DNA of 64,000 nt. Origin: Psoroptes ovis (taxonomy: Eukaryota > Arthropoda > Arachnida > Sarcoptiformes > Psoroptidae). The stretch is taken from NCBI GenBank assembly GCA_002943765.1, contig PQWQ01000003.1, forward strand, positions 1,426,001 to 1,490,000. The letters are read 5' to 3'. The position numbers and the translations under genes were made by a program. This document shows, one piece after another, positions 21,727-34,600 of the stretch (position 1 is the first letter of the stretch; every line of letters starts with the position of its first letter). Under the pieces are notes generated by a model. That model had not been told where the DNA came from. It saw only the letters and a list, made by a program, of their open reading frames with translations, and ran no database searches.

Positions 21727-24700
21727 TCAAATTCCAAATTTTTTGATTGCAAATTGATGATCACATCCCAAACCAGGAATAATTACATTAGATCTTTTCA
21801 ATGTTTTATGATAATTCAAGATTTTCTCTGCACGATGTTTTCTAGACTCGAAAGGATTGGATTTTATCATTATGATCAAAAATGCTAATAAATGATAAAA
21901 ACATATTTGAAAAATCAAGGCTAAAATGCAGAAATTGAAATGCTCATCATGATGGATGTTCAAAAGGTAGAGTAACACTTGAATTTCTTTTGGCAAACAA
22001 CGATCAAAAGCGTATAGTAGCATTGCTACACTTTCGACGATAAATCTTATTGGAGAAAATAATGACAAAAATTGATAAAAATAATGTAATTGTCGGATCG
22101 GTGTTGCTGTATTCCCAAGAATGATGCATACCATTGATATTCCTGGTACCATGATCGCTAAAATTGACATTTCACCTCCAGTCAAAATTGCCAATATATT
22201 TGCAATACCTTGCATAGCGAAGGAACCCAATAAATAAATGATTAATAACCAAATATAAACACCGGGACGCACATCTTCATAAATATCGATCACATAAATG
22301 AATATTGATAACACAACCAACAAATAAATCCATTCCATTATGATACGAGGTAAATAAAATGTTCCCGAACTATACCAGCCTAATTAATTTCATAGTAGAT
22401 AAATTAGATGAGAATTAGGAAAAAGAAAAAGAAAACTCACCATTCCGGGACTCATTTCGAAAAAAATTAAAATCTTTAGAAAATAAATATGCTGACTGTA
22501 TCAACACAATCGGTATAAATATATTAGCGACAGTAATAATGTAACGAAACGAAAATTCAAGGTCTAATTCATGTTCAATGTCTTGTTCTGTTTTATTGCA
22601 TGTTGTATTCAGATCTTCTGCTGGATTGATGCAACCATTATAATAAACAATTTTCCGTTCAAATAAGAGATACAATATCAATGGTTGAATTGCATAAACT
22701 ATCGCTAATAGCACCAATATCATCCATTGAAAACCTTTTATAAATGAACAATAACGTAACATATATATCCAACATAGATATATTTGAAAACGGTTACGAT
22801 TTGTTGGTATACCGTCGATTGCGTTCACGGTGTCATCAGTAATATTTTCATATTCATTCAAAATGTTTTCATTTGTTGATTGTGATAATTTCTGCACATC
22901 TGGATTTCTGTAATCATTACATGAATATTTGATCAATCGTTCAATCGGCAATAAATTATCTTGTGATGAATCTAAAGGTAAATGATGCTCTATTTTTTCT
23001 GGTTTTCCAGAATAAACACAAACACCACCGAATGCTAATACGTATATTTGATTAAACATCATCAATGTGTCCACATTCGGCTGATGAATACTTGCGATTA
23101 TTGTCAAATTATGTCTACGTGCTAAATTTGCTAAACATTCAACAACAACTTTGCTGGAATTACTATCCAATCCGCTGGTGGGTTCATCGATACAAATCAA
23201 ATTTGGCATGAAAAGACTTGTCAGTTCTAATCCTAAAGCCAATCGTTTTCGTTCCCCTCCTGAACAATTTTGTACATAATTATCGGCAATATCTGAGATA
23301 CACAATTCATTCAAGATATTCTTTGCAATACTTTCATGATTAATTTTCTTATTTAGTCTGAAATTTTTCATTTTAGACGCATAAATCAAACTTTGGAATG
23401 CTGTCAAGCCTGGCATCAAATGCCCTGATATTTCTTGTGTTAAATAACAGACACGCGTCGGACAATATTTGGTCAGATAGAATTGACTTTCATGACTCAA
23501 TCTTGTTTTCGTTTGGCCATTCAGTACTTTTAATAAGGATGTTTTACCAGCTCCTGATGGTCCCATCAATGCATTCAACGTACCAAAGCGGAACCATAAA
23601 ACAATTGACGAAGCAAAACGGATCAAGAGTATAGTAGCAATAATTTTTGATAAACCATAATAAATTTCAGTAACATCAATGCCATAATCAACTAACGCGT
23701 ATGATAACTCATATTCTTCGTCACAAATATCCAAAAAAAATCGTGAATACATTAAACCATTTTGCGGATATTTTGTCATCGCGAAATCAGAAATTAATGT
23801 TAATAATGGTTTATCTATTTCATTCAGACTTGAATAAACACCATTGAACAAATGTAACGTATGTACAGTGGCAATATTTAACAGTAAAATTATCTCACGG
23901 TTTGTAAAAATCGACCCGAAAAAAAAGCCGTAACTTTGCAGATAAATATTGTTAGCTGATGTAAATAATAAAAAATGGCCGAAACGATTGAGATTCAGGC
24001 GATTATTATCAATGACCATATGATTGATGAAAAAATAAAGCATAACTGTCAGGTAAAGTGAAATTAAAAATAATTCAATTGTCTTGACAATCATGAGTGA
24101 CAAATAAAATGTTCCAAGACTATACCATTCTATTGGGAAAGAAAAACATTCATTGAAAATTCATTCATAGATTCACTCTTGGATCTATAGTTTACGTACG
24201 ATTACGATGTTCATTTCGGAAAAATTTTAACATGGGCAGAAATTCTATTACACTAATACTTGTTATAGCAATAGCATATATCGTTATACTGAAGCCAACA
24301 TACACGCGATATTGATTTGCTAAATTTTTATCATTTAATCGATCAAAACATGTTTGATTCGTTTCCGATGAGTGATCATCATCATAATGACCCAAATTAT
24401 CGAATCGATAACAGGTATTTGGCTGTACGATCGCGTGATCAAAAAGCATTGATATCACTGCAGCAAATGACAAAAACGTTAAGAAATGTTTCAATATTTT
24501 CCAACGTTCAATTATGAATACTAAATTCATTAGTCGACTTAATTGCAGATAGAAATCTTTGAAATTAAATGTTTTTCTTTTGATAGGCACATAATTGATG
24601 AAAGATTGGCTATCATAATCTAATGATGATGAAAACAATGCATTTTGTTCATCAATGACACAATTCGCCAAATTTTGTACCGTTGAATCATTGATTCCTA

Positions 24701-25635
24701 TAAACATTCAAAATTAAGAAAATAATTGAAATCAGATCAAAAATGAAAATTTGTTTTCACTAACCTTCACATGCGATTTTCATAAATGTCTCAATTGCTG
24801 GCTCGTCTTCATTAAACTTTTGATGTTTCTCTAATTTTAATCGAAGATGTTTTGGCGAATCGAAATATATACAAACGCCACCTTTGGCAATTATGTAGAG
24901 TTTATCGAATAACGCAACTATATCCGAACTTGGTGAATGTATTGACATGATTATCGTCAAATGACTATTGAAATCAGCCAAACGACGCAAACATTGCATC
25001 ACTAATAATGCTGAATTGCTATCTAAGCCAGTAGTCGGCTCATCCAAAAACAAAAAATTTGGCTGTTCCAATGTCATTAATTCTTGGGCTATGGCGATAC
25101 GTTTTTGTTCACCACCGGAACAATTCTCAAATCGATTCTCAAGTATTTTTTCATCAAGCAATAATTCATCCAAAATACCTTTAATGTGCTCATCAATCTT
25201 AGTTGAAGAATGTGATGATGAGTGATTTTTAAAACGAAATGCATAGTGAAGTATTTGATTGATAGTCATACTGCCAATAATAGTTTCATGGACATGTTGC
25301 TCAATCATTCTGATCATTGGTTTTTTATTGTCAATACAATTCAAATAAATTTCAGAATCATTTGTCAGGCCATCACGGATGGTGCCACTGAGACAATTCA
25401 ATAGGGTTGTTTTGCCCGCACCACTAGGCCCTAAAAAGCCATTCAATGTTTGAGAATTGAGATGACCATTCAAACGTTTCAAAAGGGTTTTTTTCGTTTT
25501 TTTCACTGTGATTTTACATTTCGATTGTCGATCATAAAAATTATAAACATCAACGTTATAACATAAGTTTTTCCATATGATCGATGCATTTGGACAATTT
25601 TGCGGAGACAATTCTCTCATTTGATGATCGTCCAT
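21727..25635 (-). CDS. Full-size ABCG transporter, array copy 3 (deletion at start of NBD2)
   Basis: Exons 25635-24765, 24697-24200, 24129-22441 and 22379-21727 keep one open frame of about 1236 residues. Relative to copy 2, exon 3 lacks 103 codons: WFRF at the end of TMD1 runs straight into GTLNALMGPSGAGKT. The lost part is the linker and the first beta strands of NBD2, including the region that carries the aromatic A-loop residue. The junction (about 23588-23595) lies at the shared word CGGAA, so the deletion probably used microhomology. NBD1 and the NBD2 Walker A, signature, Walker B and H-loop are present. The start was chosen by homology with copy 1; an upstream ATG at 25659 is in frame. 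A mariner/Copia nest begins only about 90 bases upstream of the start codon. Confidence 0.8.
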
Positions 25636-26195
25636 TAATTTTTTATAAAATGTGCGCACATCTGTGTGCCGAAAATAATTGAGATGAGGTGAATTCCAAA
25701 AATATAAGTGGAAACAACTATTAGGCTGGCAACTAAGTAACTGCCGATTTCAATCATAGACCGCTTTAGTTGCATTTTTGGACTATAAGGAATAGTTCAA
25801 ATGACAAACACATGTTGTCATTAGATAGTTGACTAATCAGTTGTCAATTAGCAAAAAAAATTTTTTTGATCGGTTGCGCAGTTTTTGTTTGACCTTCGTT
25901 GAAAAATGGGAATTCATAAGGTGAATTTTCGTGATATTTTGTTTTTTCACTTTCACAAAGATAAAGACGGGTCACAAGCTCATAAAAATTTATGTAATGT
26001 TTATGAGGATCAAGCGCTAAAAAATGATGGAGTTAAAATTGGTTTATCAAATTTCGTTCTGGTGATATTTCACTGAAAGGTGTCAAAGTTGATGACACCA
26101 TAATCAATGCGATAATCGAATCGGATCGTCACACTACCATGTATGCTATTGCAGAAAAACTTCATGTATCAAATGCATGTGTTGAAGATCATTTG

Positions 26196-26330
26196 TGTTA
26201 GAAGTATGAATCATACTGTCGACTATTGACACATCAGACAGACTTGGCTGTGCTGATATAGAAAATTTAAAATTTATTATTGCCAAAAATCCAACGGTCA
26301 CTTGATGTTTTGATTCTCGTTTGTGTAACA
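26196..26330 (+). repeat. Left LTR of the Copia element
   Basis: 135 bp, starting TGTTAGAAG and ending TGTAACA. By inspection it is identical to 30093-30227. Confidence 0.93.
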
Positions 26331-26405
26331 CGTTATCAGCACCAAGCTCGTGTTTTTTGTTTCCCAAGTGAAATTAATTTTTCATCAACGTTATACATCA
26401 TTATT

Positions 26406-29400
26406 ATGGCAGCGTCAAATACTATTATTCGACCGAGAGTGCCCGATTTAAAAGCGGTGCAGGTATTAACGTTGGGGTTTGAAAATTATGTTCTGTGGAA
26501 AGATATGGTATCGAGAATCCTCAAGACGCATAATGCCTTTTCGGCGGTTACCAGCGATCTTGGTCAATCAACTGACGATATTGAAATTCTCCGGGATAAT
26601 GTTGCATCTTTGATTATTACGGCCAACATATCAACTGAAGATGCAACGATGCTATTAAATGATTTATCAGCATATGCGAAATGGAAGTCGTTGGAGAACA
26701 GATACGCTGGATTGAATTTGGACGTGCTTGAAAGAAATTATGTATTGAAATCCAGGAGGTTGGAGATTGTCAATGTATCGGATTTGATGCTATTTGTTGA
26801 TCATTTCCGAAACTGGTCGAATTTGAATAATGGATCGATTCCAGATAAATTCATTGCTGATTCAATAATGTGTGCAATTGACCAGAATAAATATGAATCA
26901 GTGCTTTCGGATTACGATTCTTGGCCGAAAGAAAAGAAGACAACTGAACGAGTTATACATGTTTTGCGGGATAAGCTGCAGAAAAACCAGACGGTTATTG
27001 AAGAAAAACAGAAAAATATTGCTTGTGTCATAAATGAACAAGATAATGATGTCGATCAAAGTGATGTGGCTTTTAATGTCGTCAACAAAAAGAAATCAGG
27101 ACCACCAAAATGTTATCGATGTGGTAAACCCGGGCATTTTAAGAAATTTTGTCCAAAATTTTCTTCCCATTCAAATTCTTATCAAATAAAATCTAATAAA
27201 AATTATTGTGATTATTATTTCTGTGTGAATCTTGCTTCCAATACTAACAAGACATCGTGGATTCTAGACAGCGGAGCGAATATTCATGCTTCGAACGATC
27301 GTAAATTATTTGTTGAATATAAAAAGTATGAATCGACCATCATGAGCGCCTCAAAGCAAGCTGTTCAAGTCAAGGGTATTGGAAGTGTTGTGATCAAATC
27401 TTTGGTTAAAGGTGTTATTGTAATAACTAAACTCGAAAATGTGCTTTATGCACCTAATTTGTCTGGAAACTTGGTATCTGTTCGGCTGTTGTCAAAAATT
27501 GGTTGCAAAGTGACATTTAATGAGGATAAAGCGGTTGTAGAACTGAATGATGAATGCATTATGGTTGCCAGTTTGAATAATCTTGAACTATATGAAGTGA
27601 ATCAACAAGTCTCAGAACATGTGACTAATGTTAGTTGGCACCATAGACTTGGTCATTGTGGAATCGAAAAACTAAGATTATTGGGTTTAAGCAGTAAAGA
27701 TGCGAAGGATTGTCAGGTGTGCGATGAGAACAAGTTACGAAGGAAAAACTTTGGCACAACACCGAGTTTGGCAGCTAATGTTTTAGATCGGGTCTATAGT
27801 GATATTTGTGGGCCATTTGCAGTTGGTTATAGTGGATACCGATATTTTGTCACATTTATTGATGAGAAATCGCGTTTCTGCCGAGTTTGTGTTATCAAGA
27901 ATCGCAGTGAAGTGCTAGCTGAATTCAAGAAGTTTGTGAATTGGGCCGAAAACCAGACTGGGTTCAAGGTCAGAAATTTCATATCTGACAACGCCAAAGA
28001 ATATCGATCGGCGGAATTGAGAAATTACTGCGAAGAGAAAGGCATCGAAATTATTGAAACATCACCGTACACTCCACAGCAAAATGGAATCTGTGAGAGG
28101 AAAAATCAATCGATTTGTAATATGGCCAGGTGTATGTTAAACAGCAAGAAATTGCCGTATTTGCTGTGGCCTTTTGCGGTTATGTATTCGGTGAAGATTT
28201 TGAATCGCATACCATCAAAGGGTATTGACAACAAGGTTCCATTTGAAATATTCTTCAAAAGAAAGTTTCCGCTGGAAAAACTGAAAATGTTTGGCAGCCT
28301 GGCTATATTTTTAGAGAATAATGTGGTCAATAAGTTTGCTAAGAAAGCTGTCCCGGGTATTTTGATTGGCCAAGAAGAAAAATATTATGTTGTTTACAAT
28401 CCGAAGAAAAATATCGTTGTTTATAGCCGTAATGTGAAAGTTTATGAAAATCAAGAATTCGACTTCAATGCACATGGAATCACAATTCAACAGCGACCAT
28501 TCCCAGAGGAATTGATTGACCATGATTATGATGTTTCCACAGTCTTGACGGTAAATCATGGATATGATTCTGTGCCTAACGATTATGATGATGTGTTAAA
28601 ATCGAAATATTGTTCTGAGTGGCAGAAAGCAATCTGCGAAGAAGAAGAATCCCTATTGCAACATGACACCTACGACGAGGTTGATGAATCGAATCAAAAA
28701 GTGGTCAGTACGAAATGGGTGTTCATGGAGAAGAAAGACGATAATGGCATCATTATCAGACGAAAGGCCCGGTTAGTGGCTAGAGGTTTTACTCAGCAAT
28801 ACGGGATAGATTACGAAGAAACGTTTTCACCGGTCTGTGACAAGAGTTCTTTGCGGTGTCTACTAACGTTTGCGGCCGTGAATAAAATGCTGGTGTACCA
28901 TTACGATGTTAAGACAGCTTTCCTTAACGGTGATCTGAATGAAGAGATTTATGTTAGGCCGCCAGAACCGTTAAGGAAAGAGGGGAAGATTTGGAAATTG
29001 AAGAAAAGCCTATACGGCTTGAAACAGGCTCCAAGATCTTGGAACAACTGTCTGAACAAAATTCTTAATGAAAATGGTTTTATCGTCTCCAAATTTGAAC
29101 CTTGCCTCTACCGCAAAAACAACATCTATTTGCTGGTATATGTTGATGATATTCTCGTGATATGTGAAAGTGATCGTGATGCAAATGATGTTAAACGGTT
29201 GTTGAGTGAAAATGTCCGAATTCATGATCTGGGTCTAGTCAAGAAGTTTTTGGGCATCAACATTAATTTCGAAAATAATATTGCATATTTAGACCAAAAA
29301 CAATATATTATGGAATTGGCTGATAGGTTCAACTTGAAGAATTGTAAAAAGGTCAACAAGCCTCTTCCATCAGGTATTGGTGAGCTGTATAAGACCGAAC

Positions 29401-30080
29401 CAGATCTGCAGTGCAAACGGCCGATTAGAAACTTAATCGGGGGTCTATTATACATTGCAAATGTTACGAGACCAGACATTTTAACATCTGTGTCAATGTT
29501 ATCAAGGTTCCTGAATCAACCGAGTGAGTTATTATGGATTTCGGCTTGCCAAGTTTTGCGGTATCTAGTGTCATCATGCAATCGACGATTAGCACTTGGC
29601 AAATTTAGTGATGAAATCTTGGAAGTCTATGTTGATTCAGATTATGCATCGGATTTAAAAGATCGTAAATCTCAAACTGGATTCGTCATCAAGTTGTTTG
29701 GTTCAGCCGTATGCTGGTACAGCAAGAAGCAAGATACGGTCAGCTTATCAAGTGCAGAAGCGGAATATGTTTCCTTGTCATCTGGCGTTTCAACTGCCTT
29801 AGGAATTAGAAATTTGGTAAATGATTTAGGCTTGAAGTTGCAAAAACCCATTAATGTGTTTGAAGATAATCAACCGTGTATTAGTATGGCCAAAAATGGT
29901 ACAAAAGTAAAACACATTGATGTCAAATATCATTTCATTCAAGACTGTATCAAGGAGAAGATCATTAATGTCAACTATGTCTCGTCCCAAGATCAGATAG
30001 CTGATGTATTGACCAAGACAAATCCCAAAGGATCGTTCAGTGAATTTTGTAATCGTTTTGGGCTCTTGGAACCAGTATGA
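26406..30080 (+). CDS. Copia gag-pol polyprotein
   Basis: One open frame of 1224 residues from ATG 26406; an upstream in-frame ATG at 26280 lies inside the LTR and is less likely. Order: a gag region with the zinc knuckle CYRCGKPGHFKKFC near 27112, an aspartic protease with WILDSGANIHAS near 27258, and an integrase with an HHCC finger (WHHRLGHCG, CQVCDENK) and the Asp residues in SDICGPF and SDNAKEY. A reverse transcriptase follows with KWVFMEKKDD and YVDDILVI near 29140, then an RNase H with VYVDSDYASD, SSAEAEY and EDNQPCISMA. Protease-integrase-RT-RNase H is the Ty1/copia order. No inactivating change is visible, so the element may be autonomous. Confidence 0.95.
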   Translation: MAASNTIIRPRVPDLKAVQVLTLGFENYVLWKDMVSRILKTHNAFSAVTSDLGQSTDDIEILRDNVASLIITANISTEDATMLLNDLSAYAKWKSLENRYAGLNLDVLERNYVLKSRRLEIVNVSDLMLFVDHFRNWSNLNNGSIPDKFIADSIMCAIDQNKYESVLSDYDSWPKEKKTTERVIHVLRDKLQKNQTVIEEKQKNIACVINEQDNDVDQSDVAFNVVNKKKSGPPKCYRCGKPGHFKKFCPKFSSHSNSYQIKSNKNYCDYYFCVNLASNTNKTSWILDSGANIHASNDRKLFVEYKKYESTIMSASKQAVQVKGIGSVVIKSLVKGVIVITKLENVLYAPNLSGNLVSVRLLSKIGCKVTFNEDKAVVELNDECIMVASLNNLELYEVNQQVSEHVTNVSWHHRLGHCGIEKLRLLGLSSKDAKDCQVCDENKLRRKNFGTTPSLAANVLDRVYSDICGPFAVGYSGYRYFVTFIDEKSRFCRVCVIKNRSEVLAEFKKFVNWAENQTGFKVRNFISDNAKEYRSAELRNYCEEKGIEIIETSPYTPQQNGICERKNQSICNMARCMLNSKKLPYLLWPFAVMYSVKILNRIPSKGIDNKVPFEIFFKRKFPLEKLKMFGSLAIFLENNVVNKFAKKAVPGILIGQEEKYYVVYNPKKNIVVYSRNVKVYENQEFDFNAHGITIQQRPFPEELIDHDYDVSTVLTVNHGYDSVPNDYDDVLKSKYCSEWQKAICEEEESLLQHDTYDEVDESNQKVVSTKWVFMEKKDDNGIIIRRKARLVARGFTQQYGIDYEETFSPVCDKSSLRCLLTFAAVNKMLVYHYDVKTAFLNGDLNEEIYVRPPEPLRKEGKIWKLKKSLYGLKQAPRSWNNCLNKILNENGFIVSKFEPCLYRKNNIYLLVYVDDILVICESDRDANDVKRLLSENVRIHDLGLVKKFLGININFENNIAYLDQKQYIMELADRFNLKNCKKVNKPLPSGIGELYKTEPDLQCKRPIRNLIGGLLYIANVTRPDILTSVSMLSRFLNQPSELLWISACQVLRYLVSSCNRRLALGKFSDEILEVYVDSDYASDLKDRKSQTGFVIKLFGSAVCWYSKKQDTVSLSSAEAEYVSLSSGVSTALGIRNLVNDLGLKLQKPINVFEDNQPCISMAKNGTKVKHIDVKYHFIQDCIKEKIINVNYVSSQDQIADVLTKTNPKGSFSEFCNRFGLLEPV

Positions 30081-30092
30081 TTCAAGGGAAAG

Positions 30093-30227
30093 TGTTAGAA
30101 GTATGAATCATACTGTCGACTATTGACACATCAGACAGACTTGGCTGTGCTGATATAGAAAATTTAAAATTTATTATTGCCAAAAATCCAACGGTCACTT
30201 GATGTTTTGATTCTCGTTTGTGTAACA
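30093..30227 (+). repeat. Right LTR of the Copia element
   Basis: 135 bp, by inspection identical to the left LTR. The ATTTG target duplication follows at 30228-30232. Confidence 0.93.
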
Positions 30228-30685
30228 ATTTGGAACAACTTGGATGTGTTCAAAAGCGGTTTAGATTAACATATCGAGAAAATGTTGTATTCCATACCAA
30301 AAAAGCAATGCAATTTGTCAAAGCAAATTTGCATAGACTTTTGACCACTCATCAAAAACTATAGGACCTTGGTTGGGATGTTTTGTCTCATTCATCATAC
30401 AGTCCTGACTTTGAACCATCTGATCACTATTTGTTTTCATCTTTGCACAACTCCTTGAATATAAAAAATTCAAAAATAATGATGATGTCAAATGGCACCT
30501 GATTCAGTTTTTTGCTCATAAAAACAAGATGTTTTATGAACATGGGATTATGATGGTGCTTTGAAGATGGCAAAAGGTCATTGATCAAAATGGGCAATAC
30601 ATAACATGGTAAAGTTATTTTGTACCATGGAAAATAGCCTTTGACTTTTCATCAAAAAATCGGCAGTTACTTAGTTGCCAACCTA

Positions 30686-31068
30686 ATATGATTAAAATTT
30701 AACTCAAAGAATCTTTTTTATCCAAATTTTGATTTTTTCTCTTCAAATTATTTCAAATAATCAATTCATATTGGAAGCTTAAATTTAAAAAAAAATATTG
30801 TAATAAAACAAGTTTTCATTCAATCATTTATACATTTACAAAACTTGCCGTTAATTTCACCAAGTTAATTCTTTTAATTAATTTTGTTGTGATTATGTTT
30901 ATTCACTCAATTAATTGATACTATTTATTTGGAATGTGTTCGCAGAAAAAAAGGTTTAAATATGTTCAACGTGAAAGCAACAATATCTTTTTCAATAAAA
31001 AGAATATTATCCAAAAAATTATCTAAAACTTTCAAACCTTCTAAATATGACCAAAATAGTGCCGTTTT
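30686..31068. other. Residual upstream region of ABCG copy 3, beyond the transposon nest
   Basis: AT-rich counterpart of the regions upstream of the other copies, pushed almost 5 kb from its gene by the mariner/Copia nest. No gene is seen. Confidence 0.45.
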
Positions 31069-31190
31069 CTCCAGACAGCCGGTTTTGGACTACTTCCTGT
31101 TTATGCGTACGACTGTAACTATTATCAATCTTCGAAGAATCAGTTATAAATTTTTCAATTTTTGAAGTCCATCGTATTATCTATGTCCGG
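31069..31190 (-). pseudogene. Decayed tRNA-Tyr copy
   Basis: The acceptor ends (TCCAGACAGCCGG at 31070 and CTATGTCCGG ending at 31190) and some internal words align with the two intact tRNA-Tyr genes. The B-box region (GGTTTTGGACTACTT), the anticodon arm and the D arm are mutated or lost. It occupies the same place in its unit as the intact genes. Confidence 0.75.
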
Positions 31191-31501
31191 ATAATATGTA
31201 ACAGTTATGGTAATCGCAAATGTTGCTAATGTACCCATGAGGAAACGATGTTAAAATGTTGTGAATTTATATCAATAAATCGATTGTTGAAGGGAAGGAA
31301 AAAATAAAATCACATTGGAACGGAATGATAAACAGTAAAGCAAACACTAGAGCAAAAACAAAAAGAGAGAAACTGACACTGAAATTGACTATCACATTAG
31401 TATTCGAATGGTTTCAATTCATTGAAAAAAAGCTATCGATCGATTGATTTATTAATCAAAATAATCATATCAAATGATCAATCAATTTTCAATGTGATTT
31501 G

Positions 31502-31606
31502 ATACTAAATGAGTGTAATGCTGTTTTTTCAAAATTTTTTTTTATTTCTTTTAGCATTTGACAATTGTTTTGTTGTGGGTTGGTTATCATTTATAAAAGC
31601 GTAAAC
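31502..31606. repeat. Duplication junction 3: SARNP tail joined to DHFR tail
   Basis: SARNP-like TTTCTTTTAGCATTTGACAA passes through TTGTGGGTTGG into GGTTATCATTTATAAAAGCG (about 31582-31601), a copy of the DHFR end. It is almost the same as junction 2. Confidence 0.8.
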
Positions 31607-31664
31607 AAACATTTTATTCAAAAAAAGCTATTTTGAAGGGAAATGAATTAAATTTTCTGATTTT

Positions 31665-34600
31665 TCAAATCGCAATTTTTTTGATTACGAATTGATGATC
31701 ACATCCCAAACCAGGAATTATTACATTAGATCTTTTCAATGTTTTATGATAATTCAAAATTTTTTCTGTACGATGTTTTCTTGATTCGAATGGATTGGAT
31801 TTTATCATTAAAATCGAAAATGCTAATAAATGATAAAAACATATTTGAAAAATCAAGGCTAAAATGCAAAAACTGAAATGCTCATCATGTTCGATGCGTA
31901 AAAGGTAGAGTAACACTTGAATTTCTTTTGGCAAACAACGATCAAAAGCGTATAGGAGCATTGCTATACTTTCAACGATAAATCTTGTTGGAAGGAATAA
32001 TGACAAAAATTGATAAAAATAATGTAATTGTCGAATCGGTGTTGCTGAATTACCAAGAATAGCGCATGACATTGCTATTCCTGGTACCAAGATTGCTAAT
32101 ATTGACGTTTCACCTTCAGTCAAAATTGCCAATATATTTGCAATACCTTGCATAGCGAAGGAACCCAGTGAATAAATGATTAATAACCAAATATAAACGC
32201 CAGGACGTACATCTTCATAAATATCGATCACATAAATGAATATTGATAACACTACAAGCAAATAAATCCATTCCATTATGATACGAGGTAAATAAAATGT
32301 TCCAGAACTGTACCAACCTAATTAATGAGGATTAGATGATATGTAAATGGATGCAGAACAAAGAACTCACCATTCCTAGATTCATTGAGAAAAAATTTTA
32401 AATCGTTAGAGAATAAAAATGCTGACTGCATAAACACAATCGGTAAAACTATATTAGCCACAGCGATAATGTAACGAAACGAAAATTCAAGGTCTAATTC
32501 ATGTTCATTGTCTTGCTGTGTCTTATTACATGTTGTATTCAAATCTTCTGCTGGATTGATGCAACCATTATAATAAACAATTTTCGAATCAAATAATAAA
32601 TGCAATACGGATGGTTGAAACGAATAAATCAGAGTGAATGCTACCAATGGCATCCATTGAAAACCTTTTATAAATGAACAATAACGTAACATATATATCC
32701 AACATAGATATATCTGAAAACGATTACGATTCCTTGGTATGCCATCAATTGCCTTCACGGTGTCATCAGTAATATTTTCATATTCATTCAAAATGTTTTC
32801 GTTTGTTGATTGTGATAATTTCTGCACATCTGGATTTCTGTAATCATTACATGAATACTTAATCAATCGTTCAATCGGCAATAAATTATCTTGTGATGAA
32901 TCTAAAGGTAAATGATGCTCTATTTTTTCTGGTTTTCCAGAATAGACACAAACACCACCGAATGCTAATACGTATATTTGATCAAACATCATCAATGTGT
33001 CCACGTTTGGCTGATGAATACTTGCGATTATTGTCAAATTATGTCTACGTGCTAAATTTGCTAAACATTCAACAACAACTTTGCTGGAATTACTATCCAA
33101 TCCGCTGGTGGGTTCATCAATACAAATCAAATTTGGCATGAAAAGACTTGTCAGTTCTAATCCTAAAGCTAATCGTTTTTGTTCCCCACCCGAACAATTT
33201 TGTACATAATTATCAGCAGCATCTGAAATACCGAGTTCATTCAAGATATTCATTGCAATACTTTCATGATCAATTTTCTTATTTAGTTTGAAATTCTTCA
33301 TTTTAGATGCATAAATCAAACTTTGGAATGCTGTCAAACCTGGCATCAAATGTCCAGATATTTCTTGTGTTAAATAACAGACACGCGTAGGACAATATTT
33401 GGTAAGATAGAATTGACTTTCATGACTCAATCTTGTTTTCATTTGGCCATTCAGTAGTTTTAATAAGGATGTTTTACCAGCTCCTGATGGTCCCATCAAT
33501 GCATTCAACGTGCCGAAGCGGAATTGTCCATTCAAATTGCGTAGAATCAATTTAGTATCCTTATCAATTGCTTGAGCTGACCGTATTTCGAAAATTGAAT
33601 CTGTGGCAAACAATGTGACAGAGCGCCAAGCGATCATTATTTTACCTTTGGTGAAATTTTCAAAATCTATCTCTTCTTTCTTTTTCTGCCGATTTATTTC
33701 ATCGAAATTAATTGTATTTGTTGACTCTAATGATGATGATGTTGTTTTTGAGAAATCTATTGGAATCAATTCCACTTTATCATCTAATGGTGATTTCGAT
33801 TGAGCTATTTTCGGTTTTTTTACTGAAAAACGGAACCACAAAATGATTAATGAAGCAAATCGTATCAACAGGATGGAAGCAATCATTTTTATCAAATCAG
33901 AATAGATTCCAGCCAGATCAATGCCATAATCAACTAACGCGTATGATAACTCATATTCTTCATCACAAATATCCAAAAAAAATCGTGAATACATTAGACC
34001 ATTCTGCGAATACTTTGTCATCGCGAAATCAGAAATTAATGTCAATAGTGGATTGTCCATTTTATTCAGACTAAAATAAACGCCGTTAAATAGATGTAAC
34101 GTATGAACAACAGCAATATTGATAAGTAGAATTATCTCAAGATTTGTTAAAATTGAGGTAAAAAATAGACCGTAACTTTGCAGATGAATATTATAAGCAG
34201 ATGTAAATAATAAAAAATGTAAGAAACGATTGAGATTCAGGCGATTATTATCAATGACCATATGATTGATGAAGAAATAAAGCATTACTGTCAGGTAAAG
34301 TGAAATTAAAAATAATTCAATTGTCTTGACAATCAGGAATGACAAATAAAATGTTCCAAGACTATACCATTCTATAGAGAGAGGAGAAAAAAAGTCAAAA
34401 ATTAGCTCAATCCATAATTTGACGTACGATTACGATGTTCATTGCTGAAAAATTTCAACATTCGTAAGAATCCTATTACACTAAGGCCTGTTGTGGCAAG
34501 AGCATATACCATTGTGCTGATACCAACATAAATGCGATATTGATTTACTAAATCTTTGTCATTTAATCGATCGAAACATGTTTGATTCATTGCCGATAAA

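Larger units (their letters stand above)
26196..30227 (+). mobile_element. Ty1/copia LTR retrotransposon, complete
   Basis: Two 135-bp LTRs (26196-26330 and 30093-30227) appear identical by eye, begin with TG and end with CA. A 5-bp target duplication ATTTG flanks the element (26191-26195 and 30228-30232). A primer-binding-like sequence (CGTTATCAGCACC) directly follows the left LTR, and a purine tract AAGGGAAAG (30084-30092) precedes the right LTR. Identical LTRs, an open polyprotein and a perfect target duplication indicate a very recent insertion. Confidence 0.95.
25724..30683 (+). mobile_element. Degenerate mariner transposon, interrupted by a Copia element
   Basis: Terminal inverted repeats of 27 bases (25724-25750 and 30657-30683) differ at one position and are flanked by TA at 25722-25723 and 30684-30685. 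Without the Copia insert the element is about 920 bases. The transposase remnant begins near 25907 (MGIHKVNFRDILFFHFHKD), with a recognisable mariner N-terminal helix-turn-helix. After the Copia it continues with LEQLGCVQKRF and SYSPDFEPSDHYLFSSL, the conserved region before the last catalytic Asp. Stops, frameshifts and loss of the middle part, including the first catalytic Asp region, make it inactive. Confidence 0.88.
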
